NCBI GenBank assembly: GCA_031296405.1
Contig: JAVKKH010000008.1
Location: 1 to 64,000, forward strand
DNA from: Candidatus Tepidifontimicrobium thermophilum
GTDB lineage: Bacteria > Sysuimicrobiota > Sysuimicrobiia > Sysuimicrobiales > Sysuimicrobiaceae
Reading direction: 5' to 3'
Length of the DNA stretch: 64,000 nt
Shown: positions 49,222-56,919 of the stretch, piece after piece
Numbering within the stretch: the first letter of the stretch is position 1
Layout of the letters: each line of letters begins with the position of its first letter
The notes under the pieces: generated by a model
What the model saw: only the letters and a program-made list of their open reading frames with translations
Told to the model about the DNA's origin: nothing
The model's database searches: none
Program-made: the position numbers and the translations under genes

Positions 49222-50828
49222 GCGCGGGACGACGCGGCGCCCCGACGGAACAGGCCCACGACCACCCGCAGCTCCTCGATGCGGGTCAGGGCGCTGGCCA
49301 CTAGGTACGCGGCACCGCCGGCAGCCAGGGCGAAGGCCAGCTGCACCAGTTGGCCCCGAAGGCGCTGGGGATCCACCCACCCTCCCGCTCCCTGTGCCGC
49401 GGCCCAGGCGGCTAGGCCGCACAGTGCCGCGGCGGCCATCGCCCGTGCCACGCTGCGCCCCACCCGGCGGCCCTCCAGCGAGCCCAGCCGCCGCCGGGCC
49501 AGCCACAGCAGCGTCGCCACGTTGACGGTGGAGACTGCGCTGGTGGCCAAGGCGATCCCCATGTGGCCCCACCACCTCATGAACAGCCAGTCCAGCACCG
49601 CGTTCAGGACGATCATGGCCGCACCCACCCGCACGGGCGTCGCCATGTCGTGCAGGGCGTAGAAGACCCGGGTGACCACGGTGTAGCACGCCACCGACAC
49701 GAGCCCGACCCCGTAGGCGGCCACCGCCCCCGCCACCGCGTCCGTGGCCTCCGGGCCGAAGGCGTACCGTTCAAAGAGGACCCGTACCAGCAGGTCGGGC
49801 ACCGACACGTACAGGGCCAGCACGGGCGCGGTGGCGAACACTGCCGCCCGCAGCCCCAACGACGCGGTCCGACGTAGGGATTCCAGGTCCCCAGTGCCGG
49901 CGTGGCGCGACAGGTGGGGGAAGATGGCGGTGGCGATGGAGATGGCGAAGAACCCCACGGGGGCCTGGACCACCTCGTACGCGTAGTCCAGCACCGCCAC
50001 CGCGTTCACCGTGCCGCCCGGGAGGTACGAGGCGAACACGCGGTCCACGTAGCTGTTGACCTCCACCACCGCCAGGCCCATCATGGCCGGCAGGGCCAAG
50101 CGCACCACCTCCCGCAGGGCCGGGTGCCGGAGTTCCAGCCGGGGCCGGTAGCGGAGGCCGGCGCGCAGCGCCGCGGGGACCTGCACCAGGCACTGCGCCG
50201 CGGTGCCCAGTACCCACGCCACCGCGAGCCCGCGGATGTCCCACAGGGGTGCCAGGACCACAGAGGCCCCGATGATCACCAGGTTGAACAGCAGGGGCGC
50301 TAGAGCCGGTACGGTGAACTGCTGGTGGGACTGCAGGTATCCGGTGAGGAACAGGGAGACGCCGAGGAAGAACATCGCCACGAACAGGATCCGGGTGAGT
50401 TCCGTGGCCAGCTCCAGGAGCCGCGGCGCCGCCGCGAACCCCGGCGCCGCCACCGGGATCACCCAGGGCGCCACCGCCTGGCCCGCCGCCACCATCGCCA
50501 GCCCCACCAGCAGGACGAAGGTCAGCAGGTTGTTGACCACGCGGTCGGTCTCCGCGGGGTCCCCGCGGGTGAGGTACCGGGTGATGGTGGGGATGAACAC
50601 GATGCTCAGGGTGCCGCCCATCAGCAGCCGCTGCACGAAGAACGGCACCGAGTAGGCCACCACGTAGGCGGCCTTGGCGTCGCCGGCGCCGAACAGGGCC
50701 GCCACGGTAGCTTCGCGCACCACCCCCAGCAGGCGGCTCGCGACCGCCGCGGCGGCCATGATGCCCGCCGCCTTCGCGATCTGCCTAGGGGCCCCGGTGT
50801 GGGCTTCTGGCGTGGCTTGCAGGCGGAT
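49218..50828 (-). CDS. murJ: lipid II flippase MurJ
   Basis: Polytopic membrane protein (about 536 residues, 14 predicted spans) that flips lipid II for peptidoglycan synthesis. Typical MurJ stretches are GIMAAAAVASRLLGVVREATVAALFGAG, LLMGGTLSIVFIPTI and RVFYALHDMATPVRVG. The start is unusual: the frame has no ATG, GTG or TTG between the upstream rpsT region and the internal ATG in GIMAAAA. GGAGGT (50834-50839) lies 5 nt before an in-frame ATC (50828) and 11 nt before a CTG (50822). I place the start at ATC 50828; CTG is the alternative. Confidence 0.9.
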   Translation of the reverse strand: MRLQATPEAHTGAPRQIAKAAGIMAAAAVASRLLGVVREATVAALFGAGDAKAAYVVAYSVPFFVQRLLMGGTLSIVFIPTITRYLTRGDPAETDRVVNNLLTFVLLVGLAMVAAGQAVAPWVIPVAAPGFAAAPRLLELATELTRILFVAMFFLGVSLFLTGYLQSHQQFTVPALAPLLFNLVIIGASVVLAPLWDIRGLAVAWVLGTAAQCLVQVPAALRAGLRYRPRLELRHPALREVVRLALPAMMGLAVVEVNSYVDRVFASYLPGGTVNAVAVLDYAYEVVQAPVGFFAISIATAIFPHLSRHAGTGDLESLRRTASLGLRAAVFATAPVLALYVSVPDLLVRVLFERYAFGPEATDAVAGAVAAYGVGLVSVACYTVVTRVFYALHDMATPVRVGAAMIVLNAVLDWLFMRWWGHMGIALATSAVSTVNVATLLWLARRRLGSLEGRRVGRSVARAMAAAALCGLAAWAAAQGAGGWVDPQRLRGQLVQLAFALAAGGAAYLVASALTRIEELRVVVGLFRRGAASSRA

Positions 50829-50841
50829 GGGCCACCTCCGG

Positions 50842-50869
50842 CTGCGGTCGGCTGCCGATATGGTACAAT
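50842..50869 (+). promoter_or_regulatory. rpsT promoter
   Basis: CTGCGG (50842-50847), 16-bp spacer, TACAAT (50864-50869) on the plus strand. The -10 box is good, the -35 weak. It lies in the short divergent gap with murJ, and its -35 box lies just beyond the murJ ribosome binding site. Confidence 0.5.
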
Positions 50870-50904
50870 GCGCCGGGACCGTCGGTGAGAGGAGGTCGCA
50901 CGGC

Positions 50905-51150
50905 GTGGCGAAGCGGAGTCGTTCGGCGCTCAAGCGGTTGCGGCAGACGGTCAGGCGGACCCTGCGCAACCGTGCGGTGAAGTCCAAGGTGAAGACGCTC
51001 GTCAAGAAGGCCCGGAGCACCCGGGATCTGGAAGCCCTGCGAGCCGCGGTGAAGGCTATCGACAAGGCCGCGGCCAAGGGGATCCTGCACCGCAACACCG
51101 CAGCCCGCAAGAAGAGCCGGCTGATGCGGGCCGTTCTGCAGCCCGGCTAG
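50905..51150 (+). CDS. rpsT: 30S ribosomal protein S20
   Basis: Basic helical protein of 81 residues of the small subunit. AKRSRSALKRLRQTVRRTLRNRAVKSKVKT, KAIDKAAAKGILHRNTAARKKSRL is the S20 pattern. GTG 50905 has GGAGGT 8 nt upstream. The stop codon overlaps that of the convergent holA gene in a single CTAG. Confidence 0.97.
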   Translation: MAKRSRSALKRLRQTVRRTLRNRAVKSKVKTLVKKARSTRDLEALRAAVKAIDKAAAKGILHRNTAARKKSRLMRAVLQPG

Positions 51151-52130
51151 GCGCGGGCCCCGGCCGGCCCACACAGCCGCACCACCAGCTGCTGGACCAG
51201 CACGTCCGCGGCGCCCGCGGACGTCTTCAACTGCAGGTCCGTCCGCTCGATGTGCTGGTACAGCTCCGCCAGCCGCCCGCTCCCTAACCGCCGTACCTGC
51301 TCCCGATACCGCCCAAAGAGCCACGCACGGCTGCCGAGGGCCTGCCGCACCTGCCCGGAAGTGGCCCTCTGCGCGACCAGCGCCTGCGTGTACAGCAGGG
51401 CCCGGAAGTGGGAGGCCAGGAGCGCCACAAGTCCCACCGGGTTTTCCCGCTCCAGCAACCTCTGCAGCACCCGCAACGCGGTCCCCGCGTCCCCCGCCGC
51501 CACCGCGTCCGTGAGGGCGAACACGGACACCTCCGCGCCGTGCGAGGCCACCGCCTCCACGTCGGACAGCTGAAGGGTGGCGCGCTCCCCGGCGTACGCC
51601 ACCAGCTTTTCCACCTCTCCCGACAGGGCATGCAGGTCGGTGCCCACCGCGGCCACCAGCGCCCGGGCCGCCTCCCCCGTGATGCGCTTGCCCAACTCTC
51701 GCACCCGGGAGGTCACCCACGCGACGGCGTCCCGGGCCTCCAGCGGGTTGGCCTCCACCACCTCCGCCACCCGCTGGAGCACCCCCCAGAGCCGGCGGCG
51801 CCGGTCCAGGGAAGCCGCTTCCAGCACCAGCACGCACGCCGGGGGATTTGCTTCCAGGTACGCCGCCAGCCGCTCCTGGGCGGGCGCGGGCAGGCGGTCC
51901 GCCTGCCGCACCACCACCACCCGAGTGCCCCCGAGGAAAGGCAGGGTGTCCGCCCGCGTGAGGATCTCCGCAACGTCCACTTCCGCGGCGTCCAGCTGGT
52001 CGAGGTTCAGCTCCTGTTCCGCGGGGGTCAAGTAGGCACTCACCAGGCGTGCTACCGCCCTGCGGCGCAGCCACGCCTCCTCACCCACCACCACGTAGAC
52101 CTGCCTTCGCGGAGCACGTTCGCGGCTCAT
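51147..52130 (-). CDS. holA: DNA polymerase III delta subunit
   Basis: Clamp-loader wrench subunit of 327 residues. It shows the degenerate AAA+ fold without a P-loop: VYVVVGEEAWLRRRAV at the start, FLGGTRVVVVRQADRL, then GTDLHALSGEVEKLVAYAG and the C-terminal collar domain (LLASHFRALLYTQAL). Convergent with rpsT, the usual neighbour. ATG 52130 overlaps the DUF3006 stop as ATGA, linking it to the comEC unit. Confidence 0.95.
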   Translation of the reverse strand: MSRERAPRRQVYVVVGEEAWLRRRAVARLVSAYLTPAEQELNLDQLDAAEVDVAEILTRADTLPFLGGTRVVVVRQADRLPAPAQERLAAYLEANPPACVLVLEAASLDRRRRLWGVLQRVAEVVEANPLEARDAVAWVTSRVRELGKRITGEAARALVAAVGTDLHALSGEVEKLVAYAGERATLQLSDVEAVASHGAEVSVFALTDAVAAGDAGTALRVLQRLLERENPVGLVALLASHFRALLYTQALVAQRATSGQVRQALGSRAWLFGRYREQVRRLGSGRLAELYQHIERTDLQLKTSAGAADVLVQQLVVRLCGPAGARA

Positions 52131-52357
52131 CGACCTTCCTCTTCCAGCCCGTCCAACGCGTCCCGCACCCGCGCCCGCCACGGGTTGGGTGCCAGGCGCA
52201 CCTGGATCCGCACACCGCTTCCCTCCCGGGCGCTCCGCGGCAGGGCCGAGCGGGGCAGGAAGGCTGCCTGACCGCCTTCCAGGACGAGCACGGCTACCTC
52301 GTCCTCCACGCGGTCCACCACGCCGTACAGCACCACGGTCTGGTCGTCTGCACCCAC
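52127..52357 (-). CDS. DUF3006 domain protein
   Basis: Small protein of 76 residues (LYGVVDRVEDEVAVLVLEGG, then AAFLPRSALPRSAREGSGVRIQV), a family often found beside metallo-beta-lactamase or ComEC-type proteins. The predicted fold is a small beta-barrel; function unknown. GTG 52357 lies inside the comEC coding end (64-bp overlap), and its stop overlaps the holA start. The overlap on both sides implies translational coupling across comEC, this gene and holA. Confidence 0.8.
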   Translation of the reverse strand: MGADDQTVVLYGVVDRVEDEVAVLVLEGGQAAFLPRSALPRSAREGSGVRIQVRLAPNPWRARVRDALDGLEEEGR

Positions 52358-54591
52358 AGCGCCCTCCCGTCCGTGCGAATGGTCACCGCGCCGTCGCGGT
52401 CCGTGCGGTACACGGGGATCCCGAGCCGGCCGTAACGCGCCAGCACCTCGCGGTGCGGGTGCCCGTACGGATTCCAGCGGCCCACGGACAGCACCGCCAC
52501 CTTAGGGGAGACCGCCCTCAGGAAGGGGTCGGTGCTGCTCGTGCGGCTGCCCTGATGCGGGACTTTCAGCACCTCCGCCCGCAGGTCTTCCCCCGAGGCC
52601 ACCAGCGCGCCCTCCGCGCCTGCCTCCACATCCCCCGGAAAGAGGAACCGGACCTGCCGGTAGCGCAGCGACACCACCACCGAGTTCTCGTTCGCCGCGG
52701 ACGGCCCCTGCCAGAGGGTCTGCGCCGGCCACAGCACGTGCAGGTCCACTTCACCCAGACTCACCCGCACACCCCGCCGTGCCAGGTGGTACGGGATCCG
52801 CCGATCGCGCACCGTCTGCAGGAACGCCGCGTAGACGGGAGAAGGGTGCGGGTAGCCACCGTCCAGCACCACGCCGGCCCCAAACCGCCGCAGGGTGTGT
52901 GCGAGGCCGGCCACGTGGTCCGCGTGCGGGTGGCTCAGCACCGCTACGTCCACCCGGCCACCGCTTCTCGCCAGGAAGCTGGTGATCGGCTCTGCCTCGG
53001 GCCCGCCGTCCACCACCACCCGGTGCCCGTGCGGGGTGCGGATCACGACCGCGTCGCCCTGACCGACATCCAGGAACACGACTTCGGCAAGGGGTGGCGG
53101 CGGGAGAGCCCGGACCCACACCGACGCGGCGACCGCCAGGACCGCGGCCACCACCGCCCTCCCGGTTCGCACCCACCCCCGCCACGCGGCCACCGCCAGC
53201 AGGGCACACCACGCCAGTACCAGCGCGCCTGCTGTCGGGTCTGTGGCGTGCGCGGTGGCAGCGGGCAACGAGGAAACCGTGCGGGCTACCCAGACCAGGT
53301 ACGCACACCCGGCCCCCGCCAGCCACAACACCGGCAGCGCGGCCGGAAGCCAAGCAAGCCCCAGCAGGCCGCCCACAAGGCCCGCGGGCACCACGAACGC
53401 GGACGCGGGTACGGCCAGCACGTTGGCCACCACCGCCCACGGCTGCAACTGGCCGAAGTGCCACACCACCAGGGGGGCCACGAACAGCTGGCAAGAGACG
53501 GCCGCCGCCACGCCCTCCCGTACCAGCTGCGGTCCGTTCCCGAAGGCCCCCTCCAGGGGCCGGGCCAGCAGCACAAGCCCCGCGGTGGCCGCGAAGGAGA
53601 GCTGGAAGCCGACGTCCACCAGCCACAGCGGCCGTACGGCTACCAGCGCTGCGGCCGTGAACGCCAGCAGCGTGTAGGGATCCACCTCCCGCTTGAGCAG
53701 TCCCGCGGCCACCCCCACTCCGGCCATCAGCGCTGCCCGCGCCATGGAGGGCTCCCACCCGGCTACCCACGCGAACACCAGCACCGCCGCCAGGGCTCCG
53801 ACGACCCGTACCGGCCGGCGGAACCGGCGCAGGGCCAGGTAGGCCGCGGCGGCCACGGTGGACAGCTGCGCGCCCGAGGCCACCAGCAGGTGCACCAGCC
53901 CGCTTGCCCGGAACACCTCCTGCAGGTCGCGGTCCGGCACGGGGATCCCCAGCACGACCCCCGCCAGCACCGCGTCCAGAGGAGGGCCCAGGGCCCTCTG
54001 GTAGACCCGGCGCAGCGCCTCGCGAGCCCACGAGGGCCAGCGCAGCCACGGGGGGCCATGGCCGCGCTCTACCACCTCCACCTGCTCCGCCACCAACACA
54101 GCCCGGGCGTCCTGGCGGTAAAGCCAGCGCGCGGGGTCGGGTTGCCCTGGGTTTGTGGGCACGGGAAGCGGTAGCAGCCTTCCACGGACCCGCACCACGT
54201 CTCCGGCGGAGACCGGCCTGTGGCCGCGTACCTGCACTCGGCTGGGCCGCACGCCTGCGGGCCGCAGCACGTGCGTAGCCTGGAGGACGAACCGCCTGCC
54301 GGCGGTGACGGCCAGTCCTTCCACTTCCACCACCTGGCCGGCTCGGCCCGCTAGCTGGTCCGGCCCCGGGGGCGTACGGGCCCGCGCGCCTGCAGCGGCA
54401 CCCGCAGCCGCAGCACAGACCATCAGGACTGCGGTCGCGGATCGGGCCCGGCCTGCGGCCCACACGCACACGGGCACAAGCGCCGCAGAAACCCCCAGGG
54501 CAGCCTGAACGGGAACCAGACCGTGCACTCCCGCCGCGGCGCCCGCGACGAAGGCTACGGAAACCCACACTAGCGGCCTGCGCACGTCCAC
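52294..54591 (-). CDS. comEC: competence protein ComEC/Rec2 family
   Basis: DNA-uptake channel protein of 765 residues. A DUF4131-type N-terminus with membrane segments is followed by the competence domain (VLAGVVLGIPVPDRDLQEVFRASGLVHLLVASGAQLS, then many helices) and a C-terminal metallo-beta-lactamase domain from about 520: FLDVGQGDAVVIRTP, SHPHADHVAGL and VLKVPHQGSRTSS. comEA, which usually precedes it, is not adjacent; thrS is 66 bp upstream. It suggests potential for natural transformation. Confidence 0.93.
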   Translation of the reverse strand: MDVRRPLVWVSVAFVAGAAAGVHGLVPVQAALGVSAALVPVCVWAAGRARSATAVLMVCAAAAGAAAGARARTPPGPDQLAGRAGQVVEVEGLAVTAGRRFVLQATHVLRPAGVRPSRVQVRGHRPVSAGDVVRVRGRLLPLPVPTNPGQPDPARWLYRQDARAVLVAEQVEVVERGHGPPWLRWPSWAREALRRVYQRALGPPLDAVLAGVVLGIPVPDRDLQEVFRASGLVHLLVASGAQLSTVAAAAYLALRRFRRPVRVVGALAAVLVFAWVAGWEPSMARAALMAGVGVAAGLLKREVDPYTLLAFTAAALVAVRPLWLVDVGFQLSFAATAGLVLLARPLEGAFGNGPQLVREGVAAAVSCQLFVAPLVVWHFGQLQPWAVVANVLAVPASAFVVPAGLVGGLLGLAWLPAALPVLWLAGAGCAYLVWVARTVSSLPAATAHATDPTAGALVLAWCALLAVAAWRGWVRTGRAVVAAVLAVAASVWVRALPPPPLAEVVFLDVGQGDAVVIRTPHGHRVVVDGGPEAEPITSFLARSGGRVDVAVLSHPHADHVAGLAHTLRRFGAGVVLDGGYPHPSPVYAAFLQTVRDRRIPYHLARRGVRVSLGEVDLHVLWPAQTLWQGPSAANENSVVVSLRYRQVRFLFPGDVEAGAEGALVASGEDLRAEVLKVPHQGSRTSSTDPFLRAVSPKVAVLSVGRWNPYGHPHREVLARYGRLGIPVYRTDRDGAVTIRTDGRALWVQTTRPWCCTAWWTAWRTR

Positions 54592-54657
54592 CCCCGGACC
54601 GAACTCCCGAAGAGTGAACGCGCCCAGCCGGGTTTTTTGACGAGGTCGCGGGCCCGT

Positions 54658-56586
54658 CTACCGCCGCTGGCGGACCTCGTCCAGGACGCGGACCACGAAC
54701 TCCTCCAGGGGAAAGGTGCCCAGCTCCCCGCGGCTGCGGTGGCGGACCGCCACAGCCCCGGCCTGCTCCTCGCGGTCGCCCACCACCAGCATGTAGGGGA
54801 CCTTGTTCACCTGCGCGTCGCGGATCTTCTTAGCCACCTTCTCGCTCCGGAGGTCCACCTCCGCCCGCAGGCCCGCCTCCCGCAGCCGGTCCCGTACCTG
54901 CTGGGCGTAGTCGCCATGGCGGTCCGCCACGGGGAGGACCCGGACCTGTTCGGGGGCCAGCCACAGGGGGAACGCGCCCGCGTGGTGCTCGATGAGGATG
55001 CCCAGGAACCGTTCCAGGGAGCCCAGCAGCGCCCGGTGGATCATGACGGGCCGGTGCGGGCGGTTGTCCTCGCCCACGTAGGTCAGGTCGAAGCGCTCGG
55101 GGAGCACGAAGTCCAGCTGCACCGTGGTGAGCTGCCACTTCCGGCCCAGGGCGTCGTGGAAGTACACGTCGATCTTCGGACCGTAGAAGTTCGCCTCGCC
55201 CGGCGCGCGGGTGTAGGGCGCCCCGTGGCGGCGCAGGGCCGCCTCCAGGGCCGCCTCCGCCCGCTCCCACACCTCCGGAGCCCCCGCGTACCTTCCCGCC
55301 TGCGCAGGGTCCCGTACGGACAGCATCACCTCGTACGTCTCGAAGCCGAAGGCGCGGTGGACGGAGAACGCCAGGTCCAGCAGGCTGAGGATCTCCTCCT
55401 CGATCTGGTCCGGCCGGCAGAAGATGTGCGCGTCGTCCTGGGTGATCATCCGCACCCGCAGCAGCCCGTGCAGGACCCCGGACCGCTCGTACCGGTACAC
55501 GGTCCCGAACTCCGCCAGCCGCACGGGGAGCTCCCGGTAGCTGCGGGTGCGGCTGGCGTAGATGGCCACGTGGAAGGGACAGTTCATGGGCTTCACCAGG
55601 TAGCGCTGCCCCTCCACCTCGATGCCGCTGAACATGTTGTCCCGGTACCAGCTGAGGTGTCCGCTGCGCTCCCACAGCTCCTCCCGGGCCACGTGGGGCG
55701 TGTACACCCACTGGTAGCCGCGGCGGTCCAGCTCCGCCCGCAGGAACTCCTCGATGCACCGGCGGACCACCGCGCCCCGCGGGTGCCAGAGCACGAGGCC
55801 GGGGCCGATGCTGTCCTCGATGCTGAACAGCTCCAGCTCGCGTCCCAGCCGTCGGTGGTCGCGCCGCTTCGCCTCCTCCAGCCGGTGCAGGTAGGCCTCC
55901 AGCTGCGCGGGCTCCGGGAAGGTGATCCCGTACACCCGCTGCAGCATCTCCCGCCGCTCGTCGCCCCGCCAGTACGCCCCGCTGCAGCCTAAGACCTTGA
56001 TGGCCCGGATCAGCCCCGTGCGCGGGATGTGGGGACCCCGGCACATGTCCAGAAAGCCGTCCTGCCGGTAGAAGGAGACACGTTCGTCCGGGATCCCCTC
56101 CAGCAGCTCCAGCTTGTACCGCTCCCCCATCTCCTGGTACAGGCGCACCGCTTCCGCGCGGGGGAGTTCGACCCGTTCGATGACCTGGTCCCGCGCCGCC
56201 AGCTCCCGCATCCGGTCCTCGATGCGCTGCAGGTCCTCCGGTTCCAGAGGCCGGCCCACGTCGATGTCGTAGTAGAACCCGTCCTCGATGGGGGGGCCGA
56301 TGGCCAGCTTGGCCTGCGGGAACAGCTCCTTCACCGCCTGCGCCAGCAGGTGGGCGGAGGAGTGCCAGTAGATCTGGCGGCCCTCGGGGTCCTCGAACCG
56401 CAAAAACCGCACCTCCGCGTCGCCCTCCACCCGCGCGCTGAGGTCCCGGGCCTGTCCGTCCACCACGGCGGCCAGGACCCCCTCCTCGCCCCGCAGGCGT
56501 GCCACCTCCGCCAGGGGCGTCCCCGCGGGGACCTCCACCTGCGAGCCGTCCGGGAACCGGACCCGAACCGTCTGCGACCCCTCCAC
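54658..56586 (-). CDS. thrS: threonyl-tRNA synthetase
   Basis: Class II synthetase of 642 residues. TGS domain (VRVRFPDGSQVEVPAGTPLAEVA) and editing domain with HSSAHLLAQAV are followed by the catalytic core containing MNCPFHVAIYASRTRSYRELPVRLAEFGTVYRYERSG (zinc Cys and motif 2) and motif 3 HRALLGSLERF, then the anticodon-binding domain. GTG 56586 is chosen: GGAGGT lies 7 nt upstream, directly after a T-box terminator. The open frame beyond it is the T-box leader. Confidence 0.98.
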   Translation of the reverse strand: MEGSQTVRVRFPDGSQVEVPAGTPLAEVARLRGEEGVLAAVVDGQARDLSARVEGDAEVRFLRFEDPEGRQIYWHSSAHLLAQAVKELFPQAKLAIGPPIEDGFYYDIDVGRPLEPEDLQRIEDRMRELAARDQVIERVELPRAEAVRLYQEMGERYKLELLEGIPDERVSFYRQDGFLDMCRGPHIPRTGLIRAIKVLGCSGAYWRGDERREMLQRVYGITFPEPAQLEAYLHRLEEAKRRDHRRLGRELELFSIEDSIGPGLVLWHPRGAVVRRCIEEFLRAELDRRGYQWVYTPHVAREELWERSGHLSWYRDNMFSGIEVEGQRYLVKPMNCPFHVAIYASRTRSYRELPVRLAEFGTVYRYERSGVLHGLLRVRMITQDDAHIFCRPDQIEEEILSLLDLAFSVHRAFGFETYEVMLSVRDPAQAGRYAGAPEVWERAEAALEAALRRHGAPYTRAPGEANFYGPKIDVYFHDALGRKWQLTTVQLDFVLPERFDLTYVGEDNRPHRPVMIHRALLGSLERFLGILIEHHAGAFPLWLAPEQVRVLPVADRHGDYAQQVRDRLREAGLRAEVDLRSEKVAKKIRDAQVNKVPYMLVVGDREEQAGAVAVRHRSRGELGTFPLEEFVVRVLDEVRQRR

Positions 56587-56599
56587 CGGCACCACCTCC

Positions 56600-56638
56600 A
56601 AAAAACTCGGTGCGCCCCGTCCTGGGACGGGGCGCACC
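56600..56638 (-). terminator. T-box intrinsic terminator of thrS
   Basis: Near-perfect hairpin with arms GGTGCGCCCCGTCC / GGACGGGGCGCACC (56609-56638) followed by GAG and six T on the minus strand (56600-56605). It ends 13 nt before the thrS start and is the readout of the T-box. Confidence 0.93.
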
Positions 56639-56827
56639 CGCGGTTCCACCCAGGTTCCCGCCACCCGGCGGGCCCTCTCCGCGCGTTTTCGGGCGCACCC
56701 GGCGGGCCTACTGCGAATTCAGCCCGCGGCTCCGAGGGGGTACCGCCACCGCCGCCCACAGGAGTTCCCAGCGCGCCTCCCTCTCTGCAGCCGGCCGGAC
56801 GGTGCGGCGCGTCCTCTTCCTCGCCTC
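56600..56827 (-). promoter_or_regulatory. T-box riboswitch controlling thrS
   Basis: The conserved T-box GGGTGGAACCGCGGG is at 56637-56651, directly before the terminator, and can pair with it to form the antiterminator. Upstream, Stem I parts are visible: CGAGG/CCTCG at the base, GCAGAGAGGGAG in the distal loop, and GGTACCCCCTC on the 3' side of the specifier loop. ACC (56739-56741) is a threonine codon at the specifier position. Uncharged tRNA-Thr should thus switch on thrS. Confidence 0.92.
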
Positions 56828-56833
56828 GAGGCC

Positions 56834-56862
56834 ACCATACTGGCCGGCGCCGCCTGTGTCAA
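56834..56862 (-). promoter_or_regulatory. thrS promoter
   Basis: TTGACA (56857-56862), 17-bp spacer, TATGGT (56834-56839) on the minus strand, upstream of the T-box leader. Perfect -35; -10 matches four of six. Predicted start near 56827. Confidence 0.75.
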
Positions 56863-56865
56863 ACG

Positions 56866-56886
56866 GCCCGCGTGGACCGCGCGGGC
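56866..56886. repeat. inverted repeat in thrS/acyl-CoA dehydrogenase divergent gap
   Basis: GCCCGCG and CGCGGGC, perfect 7-bp arms separated by 7 bp. It lies upstream of the thrS -35 and of a possible TACCAT -10 (56888-56893) for the divergent gene, so it may be an operator. Confidence 0.4.
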
Positions 56887-56919
56887 GTACCATGTTGGCA
56901 GAACTCCCGGGAGGGGGCT

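Noticed and set aside
50829-51110. MurJ start at 51110
   Set aside because: Would run antisense through the whole rpsT gene and its promoter; nothing in that part resembles MurJ.
54618-54640. CCCAGCCGGG followed by six T between comEC and thrS
   Set aside because: The T-run is on the plus strand, while both neighbouring genes are on the minus strand; the stem is three to four pairs.
56587-56664. N-terminal extension of ThrS to 56664
   Set aside because: This stretch is the T-box and terminator; translation starts after it at GTG 56586.
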